This document shows, one piece after another, positions 37,778-48,653 of a DNA stretch of 64,000 nt (positions within the stretch are counted from its first letter, which is position 1; each line of letters begins with the position of its first letter). The position numbers and the translations under genes are program-made. The notes beneath the pieces are model-generated. The model was not told where the DNA came from and did no database searches. It saw only the letters and a list, made by a program, of their open reading frames with translations. Source of the stretch: Lomentospora prolificans. Lineage: Eukaryota > Ascomycota > Sordariomycetes > Microascales > Microascaceae. The stretch is taken from NCBI GenBank assembly GCA_029532625.1, contig JARFXM010000009.1:3534001-3598000 (forward strand), given 5' to 3'.

Positions 37778-40593
37778 CTACCTCCACTCCTGCCAGTTAA
37801 TGGATATTGACGGGTCATGGTAACCAGCCAGGTTAAGTTCGCCAGTGGTGGGATCCGCCGGGAAAATGGCATTCAAAGTGTCCCAGTCAATACCCTCAAG
37901 CTCGTTGACCCCGGAATGGGACTGAACATGTCCAACATTATTGTTATATCCCGGGAGAGTCGGTCCAGCACTCGAGGCCGAGTGTCCGCCGCCGCCTTCA
38001 CCACCACCACCATTACCACCATTACCACCGTCGCCGGGAGCGCGGCTTGACGTTTGCCCCAAACTGAGAGAGCTCGCCAGGAGATCAGCTTCTGACTGCG
38101 GTGACGTCGCCGGTTGGGGCTGATAGTAGGGGCGCAAATGTTGCTGTGGTTGGTCCTGCTGTTGGCGTTGATGTCGATGTTGGTGCCGGTGTTCAATATT
38201 CGGCGCGGACCGCATCGCGGGGCTACCGCTACCTCTATCTTGACCACGGTTCCCATCTGCCGCAGAAGATGAAGACGACGACTTGATCCCCGGGGCCGAT
38301 TTGAGGTTCCGAATGTTGTTGTATACGGCACATTTGGTCTGGACCTCGTTCAGAATATGCAGGACTTTAACATCGGACGGCATGTTTCGATCCAGGTTGA
38401 AGACATAGTCGAGACACGCCCAAATCCTTCCAGACTCCCGGCCATGGGGGTTATAGAACACCTCAGTGGCGAGTAGCAGGGCGATCTGATACTGCGCATA
38501 CGCGCCAAAGTACCACGACCAGTCCCTGAACCCCCTGTCGTTCTCTATTTGAATAGCTATTTCGATGATCATAATACCTGCCATAAGCAAGACGTTGTTG
38601 AGTGGGTGAGGCAGCTGCAACTCGTCATTCCGGTAATACCCATGAAGAACCATTGCATACAGTCGATAGAGCAACAGGTGCATAACCAACTTGGTGTACC
38701 GCTGGACTGGATCGTCATCGCTCAGCATGCTCTCGTACTTCACGATCATGCGCTTGCGGAAATTTTCCGTCTTTGAGAGCAACTCTGTCAGCAGCATTTT
38801 CTTACTTTCAAGCTTCCGCCTATCCTGCCAGATTACCCGCATCATTTCGTTAATTTCGAAACGAATAAGTGGCAAGAGCATAGGCGTCCATCCGTCTTCA
38901 GCGATAGGTGGTGGCGCAGAAGGCCGAATAGCATCTTCAGCACAGTTTACAGGCAGCTTCGTGTCATATTCTTCTCGTCGGATGAAGGGTCGAGGTCCAT
39001 GCGCTTCGGCCGTTCGAATATCAAGGAAGCAGAGTTGATGCCAGAGCAGGCGACGAATATGGGTGTCGACAGGATTGAGCCCGAGGATTTCGCCATCTCG
39101 ATGAAGACCTATGCACTCAGCTAACCTAATCGCAGCACCCACCAAAGAAGAGTGAGCTCTCGAGAGCTCTGCTCTGCAAAGTGGAAGCTACGTCGACTCG
39201 TTAACCGAACAAATTCTTTCTCTCCGCCAACCGCGTCAAACGCAGCACTAATACGAGGAAACAGGTCTTACCAGGTAGATCACGAGGGCTTGGACCGTCT
39301 CTGTCCTCGTCGTTCGGAGAAATGACGCCTTGCATAACGCCGTTTCAGCCGCAATCTTGAGGTTATTTACTAGAACCTGCCGGTCTAGTCCAAAACGTTG
39401 AATCGTGTCTTTTTCGTTCAAACTCGCGGCAGCGCTGAACATGACCGCAAACATGACCGCCTGAGTGGAAACTCGTGGCTCAATATTGGAGCACGCCTCA
39501 TCCCAAAATGTTAGATAGTCTTCACGGAAGGTGGGCTTGTGAAGACACCGGGCTACTGGATGGACCGCTCGGAAGTATTGGTCCATCAGTTGGTCACAAG
39601 TAGCTCGTGACGGCAGCAACAAATCCAACTGCGCCGCAGAATGTGTGGTTTGGCCAAATAAGAGTCCACCGGATGGAGGTATATAAGTTGGACCCGGCTG
39701 CATAAACTCGGGCACCGATCTGTCGGGAGAGGACCCCGCCGTCCAGCTCTGGGCCGCCGCTGTCGCTACGGAGGGGTCGATTCCCTGCACCCGAGGTAAC
39801 TGGGGACCAATGGCTGCCAAAATCTGTTTTTGGTTTCCCAAGTAGCACCGTTAGCAAGTTATCCGTTTACGTGGCAGAGGAACCGCTCAGCCTGCCGCCC
39901 AAAGCAGACCACATATGAAGACCTTTCTCCACTTACTTCCTCGCTGAGTTGGGGACGGGACAGCCCGCCAATACGCTCAGTTATCCGCATTCTACCCACT
40001 TGAACGCCCAAGTCAAGAACGTCCTCGATTCCCTCTGAAGTCTCGTCATCATACACTGTATCGACGCCAACAAAGGAAGACGGCCAAGGATCTAGGTCCT
40101 CTGCGAGACCGTAATCGATATCGTCTACCACAAACCCTTGCTGACTTGGGGCCCGAGACGAGGTACCAGTCTTGGCGATATCTCTCTCCAGTGCCCGCTC
40201 GAGAGAACCGACTTTTTCCTTGATTTCCGTAAGGCGCATCTGGCTCGCCTCGTCTAGTTTCGAGGAGAGAAAGACACATTCGCGCGAGAACTTGACACAA
40301 TTCTCGCAGGGAGACTTCTTATTGCATTTGAGCTTCCGGCGCCTGCACTCCAGACATGATGTGATCATGCGCATGCGCCGGCGTATAGGCTTGCCTGTGG
40401 GTGAGTTCGGGGATGCAGATTGCGAAGGGTAGGGTGACTGGGATGGAGACGCGCTCCCGGCGGCCGCGCTCGGAGCCGATTCTTGGAAAGCGGAGCTGAC
40501 GCCGTGTCTGGGAGGGGGACTTCCGTGCGTCTGGCTCTCGGACATGGATCGACATGAGCCTGGCTCATCTCGGCGGCGGCCTCGACTGGCCAT
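37778..40593 (-). CDS. Zn2Cys6 fungal-specific transcription factor (three exons)
   Basis: Exons on the minus strand are 40593-39937, 39823-39272 and 39187-37778, 872 aa; introns are 113 and 84 nt, both phase 0 with GTAAG donors and GCTAAC/GTTAAC branch sites. The binuclear zinc cluster is C80-x2-C-x6-C-x5-C-x2-C-x6-C106, preceded by a basic KPIRRRMRM stretch and followed by a short coiled coil (about 118-135) for dimerisation. The middle region from about residue 300 matches the fungal_trans regulatory domain: YFRAVHPVARCLHKPTF, then LPLCRAELSRAHSS and LVGAAIRLAECIGLHRDG. The exon 3 acceptor was chosen because it restores LPLCRAEL, although a CAG lies just downstream. The tail is low complexity (His/Gln, then Gly) and ends INWQEWR. 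It should bind CGG-type sites in the nucleus; targets are unknown. Confidence 0.92.
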
Positions 40594-42638
40594 CTGGAAC
40601 GGGATTTTTCTTTTTTTTTTTTTCCCTTCCGGATGAACAAAAAGGTGATAAAGAAAAAGATCGCCAAAGTTCCTTTTAGGCTTCCTCTGGCGTCCTTGGG
40701 GCCGCTTATACGTGTGTCTGTCTTCCTTTATAAAAATCCTGCTGTATACTTATTCTCCGTCGTCTGGTCCAGGCAGTCCCCAATGAGATGTCCCAAGTTG
40801 GTCAAGTACTCACGTACCTAATTCCTTCACAGGAACAGGTAACACCAGCGAAGGGTAGGGGGTGCGTGTGAAAAAATAGATCCCCTTACGCACGTAAGGA
40901 ACTCGGACCTTTTTGCCTCTCTAAACAGGGGCGCTCACACAGCACCACACACACAAGAACTGGTTGGCAAAGGCGGTAATAGGAGAGCGCAGTAGCGCGT
41001 GAGATGAGGAAGGATAGGAAGGGGGGTGTGAAGGCGTTTCTGGTAGCGTATACTCACCCCACCACAATAGGGCTGTGAAGAGGTACCTACACAGCCCCCA
41101 CCAGGAAGGAAGAGGACTTGAAGACTGAGTGGACGCGGCAATCGTGGGGAAAGCGTCCCGGGGTGGAGAAGATGTTGAGAGTGTAAAAACTACTACCGAG
41201 TGTCGATGCGATGTGATGCGGAGAGAAATATGGAAAGTGGGTGGTGGTGGGAAGGGAAAATCGTATAAGTGGAAAAAAACGGAGGGAAAAGAAAAGGAGA
41301 AGCTTAGCCATGCGGGAACGGAAACAGAAGCAAGCTTGAAGTAACCAACCTCGAGCTGGCCCAGCGGCGTGGCCTTCTCAAGTTGGCAGACTTGGGCGGA
41401 TTGAAAGACGCAGCGCTTTCTCCCGCCAAACGCCGTCGTCATCAACCTACTGGTGAGTCCAGTACCTTAAGCTGCGATGAGTTGGGGAGTGGTGGCAGGC
41501 GGCGCAACGTTTGGTACTGCACCGGATACGGGGCAGAGGAGGCCGTGGCGGAGTGTAAGAAGGATTTTAGGAAGTGGAAGGGAGGGAACAAAAAGAGTTG
41601 AGGTTGAGAGTGATGAAGGCAAATGCGGGCAGGCCCCAGCAGGCTTGAGGTTTACCAGGTCTGGAGAGTATCTCGGAATGGTCGTCGTTGGGGCAATCCA
41701 GGAGTAAAAGTCAGCACCGCGGTTCTTAGCCACGGACAATCAATCGAGATAGGCAGCAACGCCTGGCGGAGAAGCTATAGAGGGCGGGGGAAGGGAAGGA
41801 TCTTTAAGGGGCATTGGCAGTACAGGATGCCGAAAGACCGGCGTCTTTAAATTGTCATGATAGATTTGTGTTGTGTAAATAGGATTTGGTAAACGAGTGG
41901 TCACGGACGTGGTTGTCGGCGAGCCAGGCCGTTCTCGTGTCCGGGCTCGGTCTTGAGGCTGGCAGGCCGGGAGCGGCAACTACACATATTTAAGTAGTTC
42001 GGTGGTCAAACGAAGAGACGGAAACATTCTGAAGGAAAATGGGATTCGAAACCGACCGCGGTCATGATTTCTAATTTAGGAACCGCAGAAGGGGAATCAA
42101 GAACAGCCATAATAGGCCCTTTCCCAGATGCGAATACTGATTGATCAACCGATCCTTTTAGAAGAAGGAAGAAAAAAAAAAAAAAAAGGGGTAAGGAAGC
42201 TGCTGGGGCACTGAAAGTTTCCGTTGTCGCTGACCCATCAACCACAGATGCCGCCAGCTAGCTCAGAAACATCGTGATATTAGCGGCTGGTCCACTGTCC
42301 AAGCCGGCAAGTGGGGGATGGCTGGAAAGGCTAGCCAGTGGGCGAAACGACCTTGCTCCATGCATCGAGGCGATGTCCTCGTCGAGGAGGCAGAAGCGTG
42401 GCGAGACAAGCCCCAAAAGGGAGCCAGGCCATGATTCCTCGAGGTCCTTCGGCCATCTCAATTGATGACGCTCTCCTGCCGCTGCATCGCGGCTGGCTTT
42501 CGCGACACGACACTAATAAGTTGGCCGACTCCTTAGCCGGGAAGCAACGCACCAAAGAGGACTTTTCTAGGATCCACCGCGCGTCTAGTTGGCCAGCATA
42601 GCCTCACCTCTGGATCCCATCCCCTTGAAGATCCAAAA

Positions 42639-42658
42639 GAGAGAGAGAGAGAGAGAGA
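42639..42658. repeat. (GA)10 dinucleotide microsatellite
   Basis: Twenty bases of uninterrupted GA repeat within the gene-poor region between the Zn2Cys6 gene and the mitochondrial protein gene. Confidence 0.85.
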
Positions 42659-42930
42659 ATAAACTTAGAGACGCGCGCCGCCTTCACCTGTGCTGGGTTT
42701 CATCCTTCCAGGGTGACATGGTTCGTTCCATTGACGTCGCCTTAATGGAATGGCCTCTCCGCTTTCTCGGCTTTTGTGAATCGGGATCCAACAACTGCAA
42801 CTCGCTCCACTAACGGTGGCACTGGCTCGAGGTCGTTGATGCTATGCCAGCTACTTGATGCGGGCTAGCTTAGCTGGCCGCATACTCCGCATACTCCCCA
42901 AACGGACAGTGCCGTGATGTGATGGGCCCG

Positions 42931-42954
42931 CCAGGCCAGGCCAGGTCAGGTCAG
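42931..42954. repeat. short CCAGG/TCAGG tandem repeat
   Basis: Three CCAGG units followed by TCAGG and TCAG, then a CTAGCTGGC stretch. It looks like a pentanucleotide slippage array with one substitution that has spread to the last two units. Confidence 0.85.
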
Positions 42955-45900
42955 CTAGCTGGCTATGGCAAGCAAAGGGTGAGCGGGCCCCTGAAGCGCC
43001 GAGAAGCCAGCCACGCCGGGGCAAAATCGCTGGCTGGGATGGATCCTAATAAGATTCATTATTCCCTTACTAGCAGGATTCCATTTGGCGAGCGGCCCAA
43101 TCCGGCTCGGTTCAGCTACGCCAGGCTGACGTTCCAGAAACCACCCTCAACGACTGTGCTTCCCGTGGCGTGGCGTTGAATTAAACAATCCCTCCCTCCA
43201 TCATGCTTGCCGCAAGTTTAGTGATAAAAGGATCCCGGCTCCGTGCGCCGAGATGTAACTGGCTGGCATGGATCGTGCGTCATATCAATTGATCCTTCCA
43301 CGCGCCATGTCACAGATGATCACCATCTTCATCCCACATCCGCCACTGGTTTGGTTGAACAGTTTGGCCCCCTCCCCAATTCACCAAGACCAAGTCACAC
43401 CCCCGCTAAAGAGTAAAACTCGACCTCCAAACTTTGATAAGATGAAGAAGGGATTTCCAAATCCGAGCTCTTCTCAAAAAAGCCCCTAGACCTATGATCA
43501 GGCTGGCTTAAATGATTGACCGCTGGCTATATGACACCCTCGAGGACATTGATCCATCCCTTATCTCTAACTGGCAGTACACACTCGTGCAGGTAAAAGA
43601 TAGATTGGGACGGAAAGCTTCCTTCAGGAGTCTAGGATGCCTTCCCGGACCATCTCCACGTGCATGCTACAGCCATGATGGATGCGCTACCGACTTAAAA
43701 TTTAACCCAGATATGGCTGGTGATGGTGGATAGAGGAGAGAGCTTTACTGCTACAATTGTGGTGAGAAATAGCGACGGCGGGCGTAATTTGGTGATTATT
43801 CCATTGACACCTCAAGCTGGACCAAAATGATATCCCTTCCAAGTCGACGATTCTCGTCCTATAACCCCCGTCCTCCAAGTTCTCGAATATTATCGATCCT
43901 CACCTGGTACCTAACCTTTCGCCATCCGGCTATTTGAGAAAGCCACCTCGACGGAGCGGGTGCCCCAAAGGGCTCGTTGTATGTGAGGTTTCAACGCTCA
44001 ACGCTGGCGACACTATCCTAGCATCGGCGGAGAATGCCAGGCTGTGGCTAGGAATGAAGGATTCCGTATTAGTCGCAAGGCAGACTCAGCTCGATGTTCA
44101 ATCAAAACATGTTGCTGCGCCCGCTCACGCCAATTTCCAGGATTTTCTTGGGGTTCCTGTGCTGGCAGCTGGTTGGGTCGGCTTAGCGCTCCCGTCAATG
44201 TGACACGACATTGGCGTTATTACCCTTGGAGCAAGGGAGGGTCCGAGTCGACGAAGCAAAGAAAATGGAAACACGTGGGATTTTGGAAGAAAAAACCCAT
44301 CGCCGTAGCTCGGTGCTATTCTTCGTACGAGGACGAATCAAACCATTACTGGTAAAAAAAGTCTTGTCCATGTATTTCGAGCCACGATATTACGATACGC
44401 ACCCTTCTACCATGGGCCTGCGGCCATACAATGCAGGTACGGTACGTATTAATGTGAATCCTCTGTGATGGCTTGGACATCCCGGCACCCCCGGCGGCAG
44501 GCGGGGTAAGGCTGATGCCAATGTACAAGGAGGGCCTGGCCAGCCATCTGTGGGATCGATCGCGAACTCTATGGAATATACCTGTCCAAGGCCAACCGGG
44601 AGCTGTGCTTAAGAAGGGCCACGGGCTTAGCCTCGGCCTGGACTGCCCCACTCCCTTTTGCCAGCCAGCGTTCTGGGGTCCTCCAGTCGTGTGTGGCGTG
44701 GTTGTCATTTGCCAGCATCGCCTGCCTTGACTTTGGCCCTGGAACAAGAAATAGATGCCAGCGCGCTGATGTATCCGTTCTTGCCCTTTTCGGGCCTGTG
44801 TTACTCACAAAAACGCAGGTAGGAACGGCGGGATCGCCGCTACAATGCTTGCTGTCGGCCCCGGGAGGATTTGTGGACTGTGCAGCACGATACGGTAACA
44901 GACATATGTAGTAATTGGAGGCGTGCCTCTCCAGTTCTTGCAAGCCCGTTCCTGTCATACCTGGCAACTTGGGGCTTTTAGCCCCATAGTAGCAAACGTA
45001 GATAAATGTATGCTGTTTTCCAGAGAGGTAAAAGCTACTTCTCCCTCCTTAGCACAATATTATTATAATTCGTCAACTGACGCTTGTTTGTGTCGGTCAA
45101 TGATCCGTGATCCATGAAACCTGTGCGCCGGAGCGATTTGGAAACTTGACTGCATGTCCGATTGTCTCGGCTGCATTCATACTGTCTGTCCTAGTCGTGG
45201 CCTATTAGCCAGCCTCAGCAGGATCAAATCACACTCAACCCCGGAACCGAAGACTTTCCGCCATTCTACCATGCGCGTCGAGGACCCGACGAGCTTTTGC
45301 CTGCCAGCGCTCATCCCGAACGGATGATTACCCCCATCCTTCGGCTATCAGCTGGGTTCCGATTCGGGACCGACCGAGGCACTCTGCCAACATTCCTCAT
45401 GCAGACTCCCCATCCAGATGCACCCGGAGCCCTCTCTCAGGCGGGTAGTCGGTTGTTAGCCAGCCAGTATGGAAACACCCCCATGTGCCGTACCAACAGC
45501 CGCGCATCTTCCCGTTTCAGCGCCACTGGCAAGGGCTGGGAGCCGTGAATCCCGGTAAGACGCATAGCCCTACGAAGTTACATTTCGAGATACCATCACC
45601 ATCTCATGTTGACACAGGAGGACGGGTGATAAAGATTGCGGTTTAGTTTTCTAGCAAGGCCGCAACTGGATCCGAGTCCGACTTCCATGAAGAAACGACG
45701 TCGCTGAACACTCGCGCTTCAAGCGCCCGCAACAAAGAAAGTTGGCCCCTATGTAACTAGTTTGTAATCGCACCCCACTCCATTTTTCGAAGTTGTACCA
45801 TTCATGCAGGTACTCGTCCGAACAGGTACTCTCAAAAGTATTTTTGCATTCATGCTATAACATAGTGACAAAGCCTCCATCGCTACTGCAACCAATAGTA

Positions 45901-45977
45901 TATCTATGAAATATTGTACATTGATACACCTCTTCTCTTAGTCTCGGCGCAAGGAGCAGGATGGTCAGTGAACGATG

Positions 45978-48089
45978 CTACCTCACAGCCTTCTGGCTCT
46001 TTGCTCGGCGCCGAAGCATGCGGTTAACCTCCCTCCATCGAAACAGGGCCCGACCGGCAGCAGAAGCTGCTTCAGGGCCTTGGTGGGTGGCTATCAATTC
46101 CAAAAGCCACCGCAATAAAGCCGCCCTACCCGGTTGCCCGTTTGCGAGGTCGCGGGTGATGACATGTGTGAGAGCCCCAATGATCCTCGGTCCCAGCTTG
46201 ACCCCACGTCGTGTGAGATATCCGATTCGCTCCCTCACTAGGTGTAGGCCAGTCCTGCTAAATTCGCCCGGAGTTCCCCTGGTTAAACATCTCGCAATCT
46301 GCATCGCTGTCTCCTCGACAATCTTCACAGTCCGTCTCGATGCAGTTTTAGGTGACAACATCCCGTCGGGGGCCATGAATTGGTTTTTGCCATCTGAAGT
46401 AGTGGAGGGTTCCCAAGTTGGTGGAAGGCGAAGAAGAGCCCTTAACTGAAGGGGCTGGATAGACTTGTCGTCCACAAGCATCTCCATATATGGGACCCAT
46501 AGTCTCCAGTCCCACACTTTAGCAACCCCCTTCTCGCCTCCGTAAAATTTGTCTGGGTACCGCAAAGTGATTGTGTAGAGCGTGAGCGCGACACGATGAT
46601 CGTCGCAGGCCCTCGCTATCATGGCCAAGGGCCTCGCACTAAGCGTTGAGGAAGACGAGGCCAAGGTCTCAAATGATCTGACCAACATATGCATACGACC
46701 CATGGATCGAAGGTATCGGCACAAGCTTATCAGAGCTGGCATTTGACGGTTCCTTGGCAGCTTTGCGCATATCGCCTGGGTGAAGAGCGCCAAAACTTGT
46801 TCTTCCTTGGTGGCAAGCTCACCATCGCAAAGTATAATCATGGCCGTAAGACCGGTCGATTCCGACAAGATGCCGCGACTGACCCAATCAAGGGTCAATA
46901 GCTGGCATAGCTCAATGTCGGAAAGAGATTCCGAGTGTTTGCAGTTGCGGAACACGCCATTCATGACCTTGGAAAGCCACTGAGGGGGGATATCCGGGCA
47001 TCGAGCGAGAACGGAGAGCCAGAAAACACGAAGGACTCGGGAATCAGGAGACCCTGCGGTTAGACCGTTTAGGTTGAGGATACCACTGAAGATCTTGCCA
47101 TGTTTCTTGAAAGATAGACGCGCCAGCCCGCGCGAAAGAGCTGCCGCCTGATGTTGAAATGGAAGTTCGTTCTCCAGCCCTGGTTTGTGATGAGCCGGAG
47201 GTATATGTGGTTCACCGCGTTGTCTGAAAACTGACGAAAGTACCAGGTATGCGGAGTTGAGAATGTGGTCAATATGCTGACTAGGGACGAGCAGCATAGC
47301 GCGTTCGAATAGCTCACAAGCATTTGCCTTTCCGTTGAGGAAGGATATCTCCGCCAACAGAGAATTCCAAAAACGTGGCTCAAACTTCTGAGAAAGAGCA
47401 TTGGATAAACCAATGATAGAGCACAGGCCATCAAGGACGACGCCAACGAGAGGCTCTGTGTCACTCCGGTGAAGCAAATGCCCTGGGAGTATGTTGAGAA
47501 CTTGATACGCGTGATACGTTGTCAAATGCCCATCAACCGCATATTGCTCCATGCGCCCGAGGAATGACACAAGCTGCTCGCGAAGTGAATCGGCTTTCTC
47601 GGTGTGTATCTTGGAGCTTAATAAGTTCAAATCGTGAATCAAAGGGTCGTCCGGTTTCGTTTCGGCTGCCTCGCCCCATATGCCTATCCATTTCGGAACG
47701 CCTCCGAGGACTTGCGGCCAAGGTCGCGCAGTTTTAGCTTCGGATTCGGTGGAGCTACCGGTATCTTTTCCGACGTCTCGAGGCTGCGCTGGAGCATGCC
47801 AGACCCATTTCCCAAGGTCTTCAGGAACATCAAGAGCCCAAGGAGGCAAGGAAGCTTGGGACTGAAACGAATAGAGATCGGTTACGTGTCTCCGTCCTAA
47901 ACGTCGGCGGCTCTCGAGAGGCCCCGGGACAAAAGAGACATGACGCCTAGCAGCAGGAGAAACGGCGCAATATCGCTCGAATGCACGCGAAAGAATGCCA
48001 TCCGTGATCCATATCCCGCCCGATGCCGAGAAGACCTGTCTACGGACACACTGGCCACAGACCGGTGTCTGTAGGGAGCGGACAGACAT
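45978..48089 (-). CDS. fungal protein of unknown function, probably mitochondrial
   Basis: A single uninterrupted frame of 703 aa. The frame is open for 19 further codons upstream but has no ATG there, so the start at 48089 is used; a short upstream exon remains possible because a CTGTAG acceptor-like site precedes the extension. The N-terminus is basic, hydroxylated and almost free of acidic residues for about 40 residues (MSVRSLQTPVCGQCVRRQ), as in mitochondrial presequences. The rest is predominantly helical with recurring Leu/Ala-rich stretches of about 30-40 residues, which resembles PPR or other helical-hairpin proteins acting on mitochondrial RNA, but I cannot assign a repeat family. 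The C-terminus is Arg/Lys-rich. It is transcribed divergently from HEM12. Function unknown. Confidence 0.85.
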   Translation of the reverse strand: MSVRSLQTPVCGQCVRRQVFSASGGIWITDGILSRAFERYCAVSPAARRHVSFVPGPLESRRRLGRRHVTDLYSFQSQASLPPWALDVPEDLGKWVWHAPAQPRDVGKDTGSSTESEAKTARPWPQVLGGVPKWIGIWGEAAETKPDDPLIHDLNLLSSKIHTEKADSLREQLVSFLGRMEQYAVDGHLTTYHAYQVLNILPGHLLHRSDTEPLVGVVLDGLCSIIGLSNALSQKFEPRFWNSLLAEISFLNGKANACELFERAMLLVPSQHIDHILNSAYLVLSSVFRQRGEPHIPPAHHKPGLENELPFQHQAAALSRGLARLSFKKHGKIFSGILNLNGLTAGSPDSRVLRVFWLSVLARCPDIPPQWLSKVMNGVFRNCKHSESLSDIELCQLLTLDWVSRGILSESTGLTAMIILCDGELATKEEQVLALFTQAICAKLPRNRQMPALISLCRYLRSMGRMHMLVRSFETLASSSSTLSARPLAMIARACDDHRVALTLYTITLRYPDKFYGGEKGVAKVWDWRLWVPYMEMLVDDKSIQPLQLRALLRLPPTWEPSTTSDGKNQFMAPDGMLSPKTASRRTVKIVEETAMQIARCLTRGTPGEFSRTGLHLVRERIGYLTRRGVKLGPRIIGALTHVITRDLANGQPGRAALLRWLLELIATHQGPEAASAAGRALFRWREVNRMLRRRAKSQKAVR

Positions 48090-48653
48090 GGAAAATTGAC
48101 GTCTTTGCGCTATAGACTGGACAGTGGGCAGTAAATTCCGCACCAACTACAGCAGCCGTTATCGTAGAAGGGGCATTGATTCGGAGAGGCAGGTTTCCCG
48201 GTATAACGCGATAATATTAGGGTCGAGAGTGATTCTTCGCTTTGAAAGGTCGATGATGGTACGAAAGTTATTTCATTAGACTCGAAATGATTGGACACAA
48301 GGCTGTGGCTAAGATTCGGAAATTCTGTTTGAACAGCTTCTGCTTACTAAGAGCTTTGGTGAAAGGGAGCCGAGCTTGCCAAGGACCTCAGTGGTCCAAT
48401 TCAGTGAATTGAGTTTGGACAATGGCACTATCGGCGTGTCTGCGGCAAAGCGGAAGGAAGTTCGGCTGATTACTTAGCACTTCGATACAATCACCAAAAA
48501 TACTCCAGTGTAGTTTTACTCGCATGACATAAGTATTGTGTGGTGGGTGAGGGGCCGAGGTGGTAAGCTCTGCAAACTATATGGCGGGGTCCAAGAAAAC
48601 TGGAAGAAAGAAAAATAAGAAACTATCAAACGTTTGCACACTTTTATCAGAAA
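48090..48653. promoter_or_regulatory. divergent promoter of HEM12 and the mitochondrial protein gene
   Basis: 564 bases separate the two start codons. A CCAAT pentamer on the plus strand at 48396-48400 lies about 255 bases before HEM12, and one on the minus strand at 48294-48290 lies about 200 bases before the other gene. CCAAT is the target of the HAP/CBC complex, which with HapX adjusts heme biosynthesis to iron in aspergilli; its action here is inferred. Confidence 0.5.

Larger units (their letters stand above)
40594..45977. other. 5.4 kb gene-poor region upstream of the Zn2Cys6 gene
   Basis: No gene supported. The first 700 bases are purine-rich on the plus strand, that is CT-rich on the strand of the Zn2Cys6 gene, as expected for its promoter and leader; a T13 run at 40611-40623 makes the leader A-rich just before its start codon. 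Farther on are an A-run at about 42172-42187, (GA)10 at 42639-42658, CCAGG tandem units at 42931-42954, a duplicated GCATACTCC at about 42880-42897, and many CCAGCCA/TGGCTGG motifs. The remaining frames are short and unrecognised. Confidence 0.55.

Noticed and set aside
39140..39175. CAG or GAG acceptors for exon 3 of the Zn2Cys6 gene
   Set aside because: They shift the frame or lose the conserved LPLCRAEL segment; the ACGTAG site just upstream keeps both.
40921..41445. Minus-strand frame of 174 codons
   Set aside because: Pyrimidine-rich promoter or leader of the Zn2Cys6 gene; the translation is Ser/Pro/Phe low complexity.
42866..42880. tRNA A-box-like TAGCTTAGCTGG
   Set aside because: No B-box follows within tRNA range; the word comes from the local TGGCTGG-type motifs.
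48090..48146. Nineteen extra N-terminal codons for the mitochondrial protein
   Set aside because: The extension begins at TTG and contains no ATG; a spliced upstream exon could not be shown.
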